Positions 24,504-34,546 are shown, counted from the stretch's first letter. The stretch: DNA of 64,000 nucleotides from CAZUVM01 sp964623885 (GCA_964623885.1 CAZUVM010000080.1:8880-72879); one strand, 5' to 3'. The notes: a model not told the origin generated them from the letters alone. Numbers and translations: made by a program.

Positions 24504-26900
24504 TTATTTGGAGTGCAGCGCGAGGGGAAGCAACTCGGAGATGTGGCGGATGAAATGCACTTTCATCTTTTCGCGCACTTCCGCCGGGACTTCGGTCCAG
24601 TCCGACTGGTTCTGCTCAGGCAAAATGACTTGTTTGATGCCAAAGCGAGAGGCTGCCAGTACTTTTTCTTTCACGCCACCTATGCGCATGACGCGACCGC
24701 GCAAGCTGATTTCGCCCGTCATGGCGGTATCGGAACGAACGCGCCTGTGGGTCAGCAAAGAAGCCAAAGCGGCGACCAGAGCGACGCCGGCGCTGGGGCC
24801 GTCTTTGGGAGTTGCGCCAGCCGGCACGTGGATATGGATATCAAATTTGCCGTAATCGGAAAGGTCGATGCCAAGCACTTTGGCCTGGCTGCGCAAGTAG
24901 CTGACGGCGGTTTGCGCGCTTTCTTTCATGACTTCGCCGAGGGAACCGGTCAGCAGGAGACTTCCTTTTCCCGGCATGCGGCTGGCCTCGACGAACAGGA
25001 CCTCACCCCCGACCGGCGTCCACCCCATCCCGGTGGCGATACCGTATTCTCTGATCGTTTCCGCAGTTTCATTGAAGAACCGAGCGGCGCCCAAGTACTC
25101 TTTCAGGGCATCGGGTTTTAGGACGAGTGGTTTGGGGATGTGACCGTTGCTGACAATCCGGCGTGTCGCTTTGCGCGTGAGGGCAGCAATTTCACGTTCG
25201 AGTTGCCGCACGCCGGCTTCCCTAGTGTAGTCGTGGATAACTCGGCGCAGGGTGGTGTCCGGGAATTTAACTTCCTGTTTTGCAAGGCCGTGTTCTTCCA
25301 ATTGGCGTGGCACCAGGTAACGCTTGGCGATTTCGAGCTTCTCGGTTTCGGTGTAGCTGGGCAGTTCGATCACCTCAAGCCGGTCGCGCAGGGCGGGGTG
25401 GATGGGATCGAGCCAGTTGGCGGTGGTGATAAACAGCACGCGCGAAAGGTCAAAGGGCAGATCCAGGTAATGGTCGGTAAAGGTATTGTTCTGGGCCGGG
25501 TCGAGCACTTCCAGCAAAGCGGCAGCAGGGTCGCCGCGAAAATCGGCGCCGACCTTGTCAATTTCGTCCAGCAGAATCACCGGATTACGGCTTTCGACGC
25601 GGCGCAAGGTTTGGAGGATGCGGCCGGGCAGAGCGCCGACGTAAGTACGACGGTGGCCGCGAATCTCGGCTTCATCGCGCATTCCGCCCAGAGAGATGCG
25701 GGCGAATTTGCGGCCGAGCGCGTCCGCCACGCTTCGGCCGAGGGAAGTTTTACCGACGCCGGGAGGTCCGACGAGACAAAGGATCGGGCCTTTGATTTGT
25801 TTCCGCCGCTTGATCACAGCCAGAAACTCGAGCAACCGGTCCTTTACCTTGACCAGCCCGAAATGCTGCTCGTTGAGAATCCGTTCCGCTTCAGTGAGAT
25901 CGATTTTGTCCTCGGTTTCTTTCGTCCAGGGCAACCCGAGGATCCAGTCCAGGTAATGCCGCGTGACGCCGTATTCGGCAGCGGCCGGTGGCATTTGCTG
26001 GAGGCGCTCCAATTCCTGCGTGGCCACTTGCTTGGCTTCGGCCGGCAAGGAGGCTTGTTCGATCTTCTCGCGCAGCGCACGGATCTCGCTGGCGTTCGGG
26101 TCAGACTCGCCCAACTCGCGTTGGATAGCGCGCATTTGCTCCCGCAGAAAGAAATCGCGTTGGGTTTTGGAAATGGAGGTGGCGACCTCGGTTTGAATTT
26201 TTGAACTGAGCGTGAGGACCTCGTGCTCGCGATTGAGCATGGGGAGCAGTCGCGTGAGGCGCTCCTTAACCGACGCGGTTTCGAGGAGGCGCTGGCGTTC
26301 CTGCAGTTCGAGATTGAGGTTAACGGCGATGAGATCGGCGAAATGGCCCGGGTTCTCCGTATTGAGTGCGGCGATTTTGATTTGCTCGGAAAGCGCCGGA
26401 GAGAGTTTGATAATTTCGTGGAATTGGCCTTGCGCGTTGCGCATCATGGCCGTCAGCTCCACGGAATCCTCCGTCATATCTTTAATCAGCTCGAACTTGG
26501 CAATCAGATAAGGATCAGTGGTCGTGTAGTTCCTGATGCGAATGCGCCACAAACCCTCGACGAGCACGCGGACGGTGTTGTCCGGGAACTTGAGCATCTT
26601 GAGCACACGCGCGGCGCAGCCGACCTCGTGCATTTCGTTGGGCATCGGGTTTTCAGCCTCAGCATTGCGCTGGAGGGCGACGCCCAGGAGACGATCGCCA
26701 CCGACAACATCGTCAATGAGCTTGGTGCTCTGCGTGGTCTCCACCAAAAGCGGAGCGACCATGCCGGGGAAGATAACGATGTCGGAGAGGCCGAGAATGG
26801 GCAACTGCTCCGGGAGCGAAGTGGAAGACACTCGCGGCGGCGCTTCCGGACTTCCGGCGGCGCCGAGGATGCTGACAAATTCCGTGTCGGGCGAGGTCAT
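24504..26900 (-). CDS. lon: ATP-dependent protease La (Lon)
   Basis: 798 residues, full length. The N-terminal substrate-binding domain starts at 'LPILGLSDIVIFPGMVAPLL'. The AAA+ module has Walker A 'GPPGVGKTS' (378-386) and Walker B in 'VILLDEIDKVG'. The C-terminal protease domain has the Ser-Lys dyad S703 ('KDGPSAGVAL') and K746 ('GGVKEKVLAA'). Lon degrades misfolded and regulatory proteins in the cytoplasm. It is followed downstream by mnmA. A small heat-shock protein gene lies just upstream in the same direction, 46 bases before the lon start, a plausible stress-response grouping, though no sigma-32 or CIRCE element was recognised. Confidence 0.97.
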   Translation of the reverse strand: MTSPDTEFVSILGAAGSPEAPPRVSSTSLPEQLPILGLSDIVIFPGMVAPLLVETTQSTKLIDDVVGGDRLLGVALQRNAEAENPMPNEMHEVGCAARVLKMLKFPDNTVRVLVEGLWRIRIRNYTTTDPYLIAKFELIKDMTEDSVELTAMMRNAQGQFHEIIKLSPALSEQIKIAALNTENPGHFADLIAVNLNLELQERQRLLETASVKERLTRLLPMLNREHEVLTLSSKIQTEVATSISKTQRDFFLREQMRAIQRELGESDPNASEIRALREKIEQASLPAEAKQVATQELERLQQMPPAAAEYGVTRHYLDWILGLPWTKETEDKIDLTEAERILNEQHFGLVKVKDRLLEFLAVIKRRKQIKGPILCLVGPPGVGKTSLGRSVADALGRKFARISLGGMRDEAEIRGHRRTYVGALPGRILQTLRRVESRNPVILLDEIDKVGADFRGDPAAALLEVLDPAQNNTFTDHYLDLPFDLSRVLFITTANWLDPIHPALRDRLEVIELPSYTETEKLEIAKRYLVPRQLEEHGLAKQEVKFPDTTLRRVIHDYTREAGVRQLEREIAALTRKATRRIVSNGHIPKPLVLKPDALKEYLGAARFFNETAETIREYGIATGMGWTPVGGEVLFVEASRMPGKGSLLLTGSLGEVMKESAQTAVSYLRSQAKVLGIDLSDYGKFDIHIHVPAGATPKDGPSAGVALVAALASLLTHRRVRSDTAMTGEISLRGRVMRIGGVKEKVLAASRFGIKQVILPEQNQSDWTEVPAEVREKMKVHFIRHISELLPLALHSK

Positions 26901-26946
26901 AATCGCGACATTCCAGCAATTTAGATGCCCGACGCCCGGAAAAAGT

Positions 26947-27375
26947 TCAGATCAAAGAGGCGTTTCCTTCGGCAATGGGCACTTTCGTGCTTTTCGATGA
27001 CCGTGTGGCAACCGGCACGTCAATGCGCAAAAAACCATTGAGGTAAGCTGCTTTAGCCTGGCTGAGATCGTAACCCGCGGGAACCTCGAGTTCGCTCTCG
27101 AACGGGCCGTAATTGATCTCCATCACCAGGAAATTGCATTTTGCGGCGCGGCAGCCATCCGGACGGTTGCCGCTAATCCGCAACCGATTTCCTTCAACCG
27201 TAATCTCCAAGTGCTCGCTGCGCATGCCGGCCAGTTCGACTTTAATCACCAAACCGTTGTCGGTGGCATAAACATCGGTATTGGGCACCCAGTGCGCCCG
27301 CGCGGCGCCTTCCCGCACACCAGCGACCGAACGCGTCACAAAATGCACGGATGAACTGACTTTGCACATGGCCAT
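26947..27375 (-). CDS. Small heat-shock protein, Hsp20/alpha-crystallin family
   Basis: 142 residues. The alpha-crystallin domain (about 35-130) is clear: 'NTDVYATDNGLVIKVELAGM', 'LEITVEGNRLRISGNRPDG', 'FESELEVPAGYDLSQAKAAY' and the closing 'NGFLRIDVPV', which corresponds to the conserved G-x-L beta9 strand. The C-terminal I-x-I-like anchoring motif is represented by 'KVPIAE'. Such chaperones hold unfolded proteins without ATP. It is placed between a small membrane protein gene and lon, all leftward. Confidence 0.92.
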   Translation of the reverse strand: MAMCKVSSSVHFVTRSVAGVREGAARAHWVPNTDVYATDNGLVIKVELAGMRSEHLEITVEGNRLRISGNRPDGCRAAKCNFLVMEINYGPFESELEVPAGYDLSQAKAAYLNGFLRIDVPVATRSSKSTKVPIAEGNASLI

Positions 27376-27421
27376 CTCAGCGAACAGACTTTATCTCACC
27401 AGGAACATCCGCGCAAGCGGG

Positions 27422-27628
27422 TCATCTCATTTTGATCAGCACCCGCGGCCGTTGGCCCTTGCGCGCGTGAAAGACGATAGAATTCTGCGGGGGTCGTAAG
27501 GAAACAGAGGCGCACCCACAAGGTGAGCCCTGCTGAAAACTGTATTTCGGACGGTGCAGTTTACGCCACAGCAGCATCACGCCCGCCGCGGCGACAATCG
27601 ACAAAGACACCAACTGCTGCCAGTCCAT
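27422..27628 (-). CDS. Small membrane protein with CGC motif (68 residues)
   Basis: Starts 'MDWQQLVSLSIVAAAGVMLL' with a single N-terminal membrane segment (about 5-21). Then come a basic stretch ('WRKLHRPKYSF'), 'GSPCGCAS' at 35-42 and a basic C-terminus 'KGQRPRVLIKMR'. The pattern of anchor plus Cys-Gly-Cys recalls FeoB-associated Cys-rich small proteins, but the resemblance is loose and no function is claimed. It is upstream of hsp20 by about 46 bases in the same direction. The coherent layout (anchor, Cys motif, basic tail) makes a real gene likely. Confidence 0.6.
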   Translation of the reverse strand: MDWQQLVSLSIVAAAGVMLLWRKLHRPKYSFQQGSPCGCASVSLRPPQNSIVFHARKGQRPRVLIKMR

Positions 27629-27719
27629 GGTAGAGAAGATAACCTGAAAAAACCGGCTTGCAACCGATGTTTTTAAACTTTTCTTTGGCGCGATTTTGCG
27701 CTGGACAAGACAAAAAAAG

Positions 27720-30509
27720 CTAATGCGCCTCGAGCCAATTCGCCCCTACACCTAACTCGACGACAATGGGGACGTCGAGCGGAATGGCAGTTTTCATTTT
27801 CTCTTCGATCAGCGGCCGCGCTTCCGTTTCTTCAGATTGATGCGCGTCGAAGAGCAACTCGTCATGGACCTGCAGCAGCATGCGGGTCTTGAGCTGCCGC
27901 CGAACCAGTTCGGTATGAATCTGGATCATGGCAAGCTTGATCAGGTCGGCGGCGGTTCCCTGGATTGGAGCATTGATCGCATTGCGCTCTGCCGCGCTGC
28001 GAATCGTATTGTTTGAGGAATTGATGTCGCGGATATAACGGCGGCGACCGGTAATCGTTTCGACGTAACCCCGTTTCCGTGCGAAGGAAATGGTTTCTTC
28101 CATATAACGGCGGATGCCAGGGAACTGGGCAAAGTACTGATCAATGATCGCGGCTGCTTCCTTTCGGGGAATGCCCAGACGTTGAGCGAGGCCAAAGGCC
28201 GAGATGCCGTAGGCAATGCCGTAATTGACCATCTTGGCTTTGCGCCGCATTTCCGGGGTCACCAGATCGGGCAAGACGTTATAAACTTTGGCGGCCGTAG
28301 CGGTGTGGACGTCAGCGCCGGTGCGAAACGCTTCAAGCAGTCCGGCCTCGCGGCTCAGAGCAGCGATGATGCGCAATTCGATCTGCGAATAATCGGCGGA
28401 CAGCAAACGATACTCGGGGCTGCGCGGAACAAAGGCCTTGCGGATTTCCTGGCCGCGTTCAGTGCGAATCGGGATGTTCTGGAGGTTGGGATCCTGCGAG
28501 TTCAACCGACCGGTGGTTGTCATTACCTGGTTGAAGGTCGTATGGACGCGGCCGGTTTTGGGCCACACGGCGGTGGGCAAGGCGTCGGCATAGGTACTCT
28601 TCAGCTTGGTTGCGGCGCGGTGTTCAAGCAGGCGCCGGACAATTTCGTGGTCGGGCGCTAGAGCCAGGAGGGTTTGTTCGTCGGTCGCGTACTGGCCGGT
28701 CCGGGTCTTCTTCGGAGCAGCGCAGATCTTCATTACATCGAAGAGGATTTGGCCAAGCTGCCGGGGTGAATTGAGATTGAAGTTTGTGCCCGCGAGGCGG
28801 CAAATGGTTCTTTCATGCTGGTCGATTTCCTTGGCCAATTGGGCAGAGAAATCGGCCAGCGCGCCCACATCGATGCGAATGCCCTCATATTCCATCGCGA
28901 CGAGGACGGGGATGAGCGGGGTTTCGACTTCATAAAAGACCCGCTCTTGTCCTTTTTGTTTAAGCAGAGGCTCGAGTGAAGTGCGGAGCTGCAACGCTAA
29001 GTCGGCTGACTCGATTGCCGCGTCGGCCGCGTTTTGTTGCGGCTTGGTGTCCAAACTGAGCTCTCCCTGACCTTCGGAATCAATCGTCACGGGTGTGTAG
29101 CCTAGATACGACTCGGCGAGATAACTCAGCTGGTGCCGCACGTCAGGGTCGATGAGGCTGTGGGCGATCATGGTGTCGAACAGATTGCCGCGGACGGTTA
29201 TCTGGTGCCATTGCAGCACGCTCATGGCGAATTTCAGGTCGTGACCGATCTTTTCGACACGGTCGGATTCGAGCACGGATCGGAACTGCTCCAAAGTTGC
29301 AGCCGAGGAACCGTCGAGCGGAACGTAATAGCCGGAATGAGGCGCCAGAGCGAAGGCGAGTCCGGTTACTTTCGCTTTTTTGACATCGGTGCTGGAGGTC
29401 GCAACATTCAGGGCAAACGATTTGCTTTGCTCGAGCTGACGCAAAAGGTCCGACACCTGTTGCTTGGAAGAGAGGAGATGGTAATCGTGCGGGACATCGG
29501 CCAGTCTTTTGAGATTGGCGGCGGGCACAGGGCCCGGTTCGAGAGCGGCCGGTTCGGTTTCCTGATCCAATAAGTCCTGGCTGTTGGAGATTGGAGTCTG
29601 GGGTGCCGCCGCCTGGAAGCCACGGCCAGCTTTGAAATCATCACCGTAAAGGCGGCGGCCGATGGAATTAAACTCGAATTCGACCAACAGGCCTTTGAGC
29701 ATCTCGTCATCGCGTGGCTGCAGCAGCAGTTTTTCCAGATCCACTGGACAGGGCGCTTTGCAGTTTAAAGTTGCAAGTCGTTTGGAGAGCAATGCCTGGT
29801 CGCGATTTTTTTCGAGGTTTTCCCTGATGCGCCCGGTTAGTTCGCTCGAGTGAGCCAGCAGGTTCTCCAGCGTACCGAACTGGCCGACCAATTTCATGGC
29901 GGTCTTTTCGCCGACGCCCGGGACGCCAGGGATGTTGTCAGTGGAGTCGCCCATCAACGCCAAAATGTCCACGACCTGTTCGGGCTGTTTAATGCCCCAA
30001 CGATTTTGGATTTCGGAGACGCCCATGATTTCGACGTCACTGCCCATGCGCCCGGGTTTGTAGAGAAAAGTGTTGGCGTCCACCAACTGGCCGAAATCCT
30101 TATCGGGCGTCACCATGTAAGATTGGAAACCTTCTTTTTCAGCACGCCGCACGAGAGTGCCGATGATGTCGTCAGCTTCGTAACCATCGCAGATCAGCAC
30201 GGGGACGCGGAAGGCGTCGAGCATGCGACGGACGTGAGGGAGCGCCTGGCTGAGATCTTCCGGCATGGTCTCACGCGTGGCTTTATAGTCGGCGAACTCC
30301 GCGTGCCGGGCGGTTGGAGCGTCGGTATCGAAGGCGACGGCCAAATGCGTCGGTTGCTGTTTGTTCAGGATTTCCAGCAACGTCTGGGTAAAGCCGTATA
30401 ACGCGGAGGTGTTCACTCCTTTGGAAGTGAAGATGGGCTTGGCGATTAGCGCAAAATGCGCCCGATAGACCAGAGCCATCCCGTCCAGCAAAAAGAGCTT
30501 CTTCACCAT
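27720..30509 (-). CDS. polA: DNA polymerase I
   Basis: 929 residues. The 5'-3' exonuclease domain (1-290) has its acidic residues in 'LLDGMALVYRAHF', 'DGYEADDIIG', 'TPDKDFGQLV' and 'GDSTDNIPGVPGVGEKTA'. The polymerase domain has motif A 'SADYSQIELRIIAALS', motif B 'RRKAKMVNYGIAYG' and motif C 'QVHDELLFD'. The middle 3'-5' exonuclease-like domain is degenerate: the D-x-E of Exo I is N368-V-A370 ('FALNVATSS'), the Exo II Asp is replaced by Ala in 'GHDLKFAMSV', and the Exo III Tyr/Asp positions read 'AAIESAD'. It is therefore expected to lack proofreading, as in Taq- and Bst-type enzymes. Role: Okazaki fragment processing and repair. Confidence 0.97.
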   Translation of the reverse strand: MVKKLFLLDGMALVYRAHFALIAKPIFTSKGVNTSALYGFTQTLLEILNKQQPTHLAVAFDTDAPTARHAEFADYKATRETMPEDLSQALPHVRRMLDAFRVPVLICDGYEADDIIGTLVRRAEKEGFQSYMVTPDKDFGQLVDANTFLYKPGRMGSDVEIMGVSEIQNRWGIKQPEQVVDILALMGDSTDNIPGVPGVGEKTAMKLVGQFGTLENLLAHSSELTGRIRENLEKNRDQALLSKRLATLNCKAPCPVDLEKLLLQPRDDEMLKGLLVEFEFNSIGRRLYGDDFKAGRGFQAAAPQTPISNSQDLLDQETEPAALEPGPVPAANLKRLADVPHDYHLLSSKQQVSDLLRQLEQSKSFALNVATSSTDVKKAKVTGLAFALAPHSGYYVPLDGSSAATLEQFRSVLESDRVEKIGHDLKFAMSVLQWHQITVRGNLFDTMIAHSLIDPDVRHQLSYLAESYLGYTPVTIDSEGQGELSLDTKPQQNAADAAIESADLALQLRTSLEPLLKQKGQERVFYEVETPLIPVLVAMEYEGIRIDVGALADFSAQLAKEIDQHERTICRLAGTNFNLNSPRQLGQILFDVMKICAAPKKTRTGQYATDEQTLLALAPDHEIVRRLLEHRAATKLKSTYADALPTAVWPKTGRVHTTFNQVMTTTGRLNSQDPNLQNIPIRTERGQEIRKAFVPRSPEYRLLSADYSQIELRIIAALSREAGLLEAFRTGADVHTATAAKVYNVLPDLVTPEMRRKAKMVNYGIAYGISAFGLAQRLGIPRKEAAAIIDQYFAQFPGIRRYMEETISFARKRGYVETITGRRRYIRDINSSNNTIRSAAERNAINAPIQGTAADLIKLAMIQIHTELVRRQLKTRMLLQVHDELLFDAHQSEETEARPLIEEKMKTAIPLDVPIVVELGVGANWLEAH

Positions 30510-30589
30510 CCCGGCAGAGTAACGCAGCAGTCGTTATGAGCCGAGAATTTTTCCGGTCAGAAGGGCAGGCTTTATGCCCGTCCGCCAGG

Positions 30590-30711
30590 ACCCTGCTGTA
30601 TCGCAGGCTTCCAGCCTGCGAGCGCTGCGAATTGCGAGCGCTGCGAAGCTGGCGCCGCTCAGCCGACTCAGAGGTCGGCGATACAGCAGGCTCGGAGGCC
30701 TGCGCTACTTA
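30590..30711. repeat. Double-hairpin repeat family A, copy 2 (composite)
   Basis: Holds a left part in the reverse orientation ('ctgctgtatcgcaggc...', 30592-30620) and a full forward copy at 30661-30711: CCGAC...GTCGG, CGATACA, GCAGGC...GCCTGC, GCTAC. Between them 'gcgctgcgaattgcgagcgc' units repeat. It lies between polA and the DUF6263-like gene. Confidence 0.85.
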
Positions 30712-30717
30712 CAAGGC

Positions 30718-31950
30718 TCATCGAATATGCGGGGCGGCACTACTTTTTTCGAGCTGGAGATTCAAATCGATTTTGGTGCCAATGGTCTGCTTCTGCGCGC
30801 CGGTGCCCATGGCCATGGAAATTTCCGAATGGTAATCCACCTTGCCCTCACGTGGCATGACCTGGCCCAGATCCATAGTGAGCGTGCCCGAGCCCTGCCC
30901 GCTCATCTGTATCAAATCCAGTTTCAAACCCGGCATGGCAGGACTTTGCACCTTCTGATTGGCAGCATGCTGCGTCACGGTGCAGCGAGCATTAACGACA
31001 TCGCCTTCCACCGAGACCAGTTCGTAAGTTGCCGTTTGATCGATGGCCATTCCTTGCGATTTTACCGGCATCCGCGCTTCCCATCGCGCGCCAGGCCCAA
31101 CTTCTTCCTCCGGCAACGGTGCGCTGATCGAGGCAAACGATTGCCTGAGTTGCTCGATCATCTGGCCCGACTGAGGATCCGCCCCCGCGGGAACGTTCAT
31201 GCGCGTCACTTTATTAACTCCCCGGTCAGTCACCGTGACCGCTGCTGAAACATCTTTCATGTTGCCGATAGCTGCTTTCAGAGCCGTCGCCACCTGTGGT
31301 GGCGTGCCAGGATCATCGCGCACACTCATGTCCTTCACTGCCAGGTCGTACGTGATATCCCCGGAGACATCTTTCACCGTCGTCTCCATCGTCATGACGA
31401 TCGGTGGCATCTGGACAGCCGGACTTTCAGTCGCCCCCATCTTCATTCCCATGTTTAATTTCAGGGTCATGGCAAGCGCCTGCTTGTCACCCGCTTTCGG
31501 GTGTAGCCGCAGAGCTTTGCGCGGCTCACCGCCGGGTGCCAGTAGTTTGATCTGGGCCCCGGCCATGGTTCCGCCATCTGTCGGTTTCCCGGCAGTAGCA
31601 GCTGTCCCTTTCGGTGAAAGCGCCTCCAGCTTTTGATCCACGTAATCCAATCGAAACGCGATCAGTTTCGTGTTCCAATTGGGATACTTCTTGTGAAGTT
31701 GTTCGAGGGCTGTTCGCGCTTTTTGATACAAGGCTACAGCCGCGTCGCGCTGCCCGCTGGTAGTCAGAGAATCGGCCTCCTGGATCTGCCCATAGATCGT
31801 GAGGTACTGATCATCTGGATCCGCAGTCTGCGCGAATGCGGGCCCGATGAGCAAGACGGCCAGCGCCAGGCAAAACCAGGTTCTGAGTCTTTGGATTGTC
31901 AGATACTCCGCCCTCCACGTACGCACGGTTGGATCGCGTGTTTCGATCAT
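30718..31950 (-). CDS. Exported protein, DUF6263-like
   Basis: 410 residues with a signal peptide whose core is 'LALAVLLIGPAFA' at about 28-40. A short tetratricopeptide-like stretch follows ('ADSLTTSGQRDAAVALYQKA'). The main part is beta-rich with alternating Met-rich strands ('MTLKLNMGMKMG', 'IVMTMETTVKDVSG', 'MSMAMGTGAQKQT' type), the pattern of DUF6263 proteins in which 'K-Y-x-V' strands encase a lipid-like cavity; the match is from memory and moderate. The signal peptide starts fairly deep in the frame, so the true start may be internal, but no other ATG is well placed. Function unknown; probably periplasmic. It is divergently oriented from the GH15 gene. Confidence 0.6.
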   Translation of the reverse strand: MIETRDPTVRTWRAEYLTIQRLRTWFCLALAVLLIGPAFAQTADPDDQYLTIYGQIQEADSLTTSGQRDAAVALYQKARTALEQLHKKYPNWNTKLIAFRLDYVDQKLEALSPKGTAATAGKPTDGGTMAGAQIKLLAPGGEPRKALRLHPKAGDKQALAMTLKLNMGMKMGATESPAVQMPPIVMTMETTVKDVSGDITYDLAVKDMSVRDDPGTPPQVATALKAAIGNMKDVSAAVTVTDRGVNKVTRMNVPAGADPQSGQMIEQLRQSFASISAPLPEEEVGPGARWEARMPVKSQGMAIDQTATYELVSVEGDVVNARCTVTQHAANQKVQSPAMPGLKLDLIQMSGQGSGTLTMDLGQVMPREGKVDYHSEISMAMGTGAQKQTIGTKIDLNLQLEKSSAAPHIR

Positions 31951-32068
31951 AAACCGAAACTAACCTGACCGGAGTCGCGGTCAACCAAAAAAAGAACCTC
32001 GTTGATTTCCGCATGCCGTCTCGACCAGTTGCGCTATGTTGTGGCGACCCTGCGGGGTCCGAGACCAG

Positions 32069-34546
32069 ATGAACCCACCAGAAGACGGCCAGGCATTTGG
32101 CGCGCCCGGCATCGAGCCGCGCTGGACGCGCAGCAGCAAAGAAGGCATCGGCACAGCTTACCACACCAGTTGCCGCGTTTGGTTCACCTTAAGCCACGGC
32201 ATTATCAACGAGATCTACTACCCGAACGTGGATTGCCCCAATACCCGCGACTTTCAGTTCCTGATTACTGATGGCGAGAGTTTCTGCCACGAGGAACGCC
32301 GGGATCTCGAGCACCGGACCGAATACCCGGAGAAAAGCACCTTGTTTTACCGGCTGACCAACTCCGATCCGGCGGGGCGATACCGGCTGGTGAAGGACGT
32401 TATAGCGGACCCGCATGCCTCGGTATTCCTGATGCGCACGCGCGTGGAGATTCTTGATGAGACTTTGCGCAAGAAGCTTCGCATCTATGCTTTGCTGGCA
32501 CCCCATCTGCGCGGTCTCGGCCAGCATAATTCCGCCTGGTGGTATGACGTGGATTGCCGGCCCGTGTTCCGGGTCGCGCGTCAGGATGTGCATATGGTGT
32601 TTGGGGGCAATCCGGATTTCACGCGGCGATCAGTAGGATACGTTGGCTACAGCGACGGCTGGCAGGATTTGATGGACAATTACCGGATGGATTGGGAATT
32701 CCAGCGCGCCGAGGACGGCAACATCGCGCTGACAGCCGAGATCGATTTGTCCCGCGGTTTTGAGTTTGTGTTGGGTGTTGCGTTCGGGCGCAGCTCGCAG
32801 AGCGCCTCCACAAAGCTGTTGCAGTCCCTGTCGGTTTCATTCGAACAGCACCTCGAACATTACGTTCGCCAGTGGCAACGCACGGTGCCGGCGGCTGACA
32901 ACGCGACGCCGGCACAACCAACCACGCAGGGTACCACGAGCAAGCAACCGAAAAGCAGCAAGGAGTCATCAACTCAAGGCCAGGCGGCCGGCAATTCGCT
33001 CTTCACCGAGCATACCGGCGACGGCGGTCACCTGTACCGCCTGAGCCGTTTGGTCCTCCTGGCACACGAAGATAAAATCTTTCCGGGAGCGCTGGTAGCT
33101 TCAATGAGCATTCCCTGGGGTGAAACCAAGAGCGACGCCGACCTTGGCGGTTATCACCTGGTGTGGACTCGCGACCTCGTCAAGAGCGCCTCCGCTTTGC
33201 TCGCAACCGGACAAAGCGCGACACCGTTGCGCTCCCTCATCTGGCTGGCTTGCATCCAGGCGCGCGATGGAGCTGTGCCGCAGAATAGCTGGATTGATGG
33301 CAGGGCCTATTGGCAGGGCAAACAGCTCGATGAAGTGGCCGCGCCAATCCTTTTGGCCTGGCGCCTGCAACGGGCCAATGCCCTGGGTCTGTTCGATCCC
33401 TGGACGCTGGTCCTCCGGGCCACACGGTACTTGGTATTGCATGGGCCCGTCACCGGGCAGGAACGATGGGAGGAGAACGCAGGCTACTCGCCTTCAACGC
33501 TCGCCTGGATTATTGCGGGCCTGGTGTGCTCGGCTGAATTTGCCCGCCACTATGCCGACGAATCAACGGCAAATTTCATCCTCGAATATGCCGACTGGCT
33601 TTCGGCGCATCTCGAAAACTGGACGGTGACGCGGCGAGGCGAATTGGTTCCAAGCAAGCCGCGCCATTATATTCGGATCACGCCAGCCGATCCCAACGAA
33701 CCGGCGCAGGATCCTGACCCTGACAACGCCACGATCCAGATTACCAATAGTGGCGGAATCCATCCCGCGCGCAATGTTGTCGCGACTGACTTTCTCGAGC
33801 TGGTGAGGCTGGGCATACGCGGAGCCCAGGATCCTGTCATCACTGACACGCTTGCGGTGATTGATACCGTTTTGAAGCGCGATTTGCCGCAAGGTCCAGG
33901 CTGGCGCAGATACAATCATGATGGCTACGGTCAAAAGGACGATGGTAGCCCGTTCGACGGCGCCGGCACGGGTCAATGCTGGCCTTTGCTAACGGGGGAG
34001 CGCGGACATTACGAGCTGGCCGCCGGCCGCGACCCGCTCCCGTTTATTCTCGCCATGGAGCGGTTTGCCAATGATGGCGGCATGTTGCCCGAACAGGTTT
34101 GGGACAATGACGATTTGCCTGAAGCGCGGCTGGTGCGAGGCGCCCCAACGGGCTCCGCCATGCCGCTCTGTTGGGCGCATGCGGAATACCTCACACTGGT
34201 GCGCAGCCGCAAGGACGGCGTCGGTTTTGATCGGATCCCTCCTGCATACGAACGGTATGTGCAAAATCAGCCCAAAAACCTTGTTGAGATATGGACGCTT
34301 GCTCACCAGCCGCGGCAAATCGCTTCCGGGAAAACCCTGCGGATTATCACGGAAGACCCGGTTACGGTGCATTGGAGTGCCGACGGCTGGCGCAAAACAG
34401 AGGATGTGCCCGCGCGCGAAACCGGCCTGGGCTGCTGGTACGCCGATCTGGCTACGGCCCAATTACCCACCGGCAGCCGCGTCGTCTTCACCCTCCGCCG
34501 GGAAGACAAGTGGGAAGGAAAAGACTTCGAGGTGCAGATAGCCTAG
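32069..34546 (+). CDS. Glucoamylase-like glycoside hydrolase, GH15 family
   Basis: 825 residues from the ATG at 32069 (MNPPEDGQAF), chosen because the upstream part of the frame is unrelated. The N-terminal beta-sandwich has 'NEIYYPNVDCPNTRDFQFLI', the usual opening of bacterial glucoamylases and glucodextranases. The (alpha/alpha)6 barrel contains 'GGYHLVWTRDLVKSASAL', the general acid in 'RWEENAGYSPST' (E468 or E469) and the catalytic base E675 in 'LPEQVWDNDDLPE'. A low-complexity Thr/Gln/Ser linker interrupts the protein at about 290-310. No signal peptide is evident, so a cytoplasmic role in maltodextrin or glycogen breakdown releasing glucose is likely. Monocistronic as far as can be seen. 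Confidence 0.9.
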   Translation: MNPPEDGQAFGAPGIEPRWTRSSKEGIGTAYHTSCRVWFTLSHGIINEIYYPNVDCPNTRDFQFLITDGESFCHEERRDLEHRTEYPEKSTLFYRLTNSDPAGRYRLVKDVIADPHASVFLMRTRVEILDETLRKKLRIYALLAPHLRGLGQHNSAWWYDVDCRPVFRVARQDVHMVFGGNPDFTRRSVGYVGYSDGWQDLMDNYRMDWEFQRAEDGNIALTAEIDLSRGFEFVLGVAFGRSSQSASTKLLQSLSVSFEQHLEHYVRQWQRTVPAADNATPAQPTTQGTTSKQPKSSKESSTQGQAAGNSLFTEHTGDGGHLYRLSRLVLLAHEDKIFPGALVASMSIPWGETKSDADLGGYHLVWTRDLVKSASALLATGQSATPLRSLIWLACIQARDGAVPQNSWIDGRAYWQGKQLDEVAAPILLAWRLQRANALGLFDPWTLVLRATRYLVLHGPVTGQERWEENAGYSPSTLAWIIAGLVCSAEFARHYADESTANFILEYADWLSAHLENWTVTRRGELVPSKPRHYIRITPADPNEPAQDPDPDNATIQITNSGGIHPARNVVATDFLELVRLGIRGAQDPVITDTLAVIDTVLKRDLPQGPGWRRYNHDGYGQKDDGSPFDGAGTGQCWPLLTGERGHYELAAGRDPLPFILAMERFANDGGMLPEQVWDNDDLPEARLVRGAPTGSAMPLCWAHAEYLTLVRSRKDGVGFDRIPPAYERYVQNQPKNLVEIWTLAHQPRQIASGKTLRIITEDPVTVHWSADGWRKTEDVPARETGLGCWYADLATAQLPTGSRVVFTLRREDKWEGKDFEVQIA

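Noticed and set aside
25140..26204. Long open frame (354 codons) opposite lon
   Set aside because: No recognisable protein pattern; shadow of the lon coding strand.
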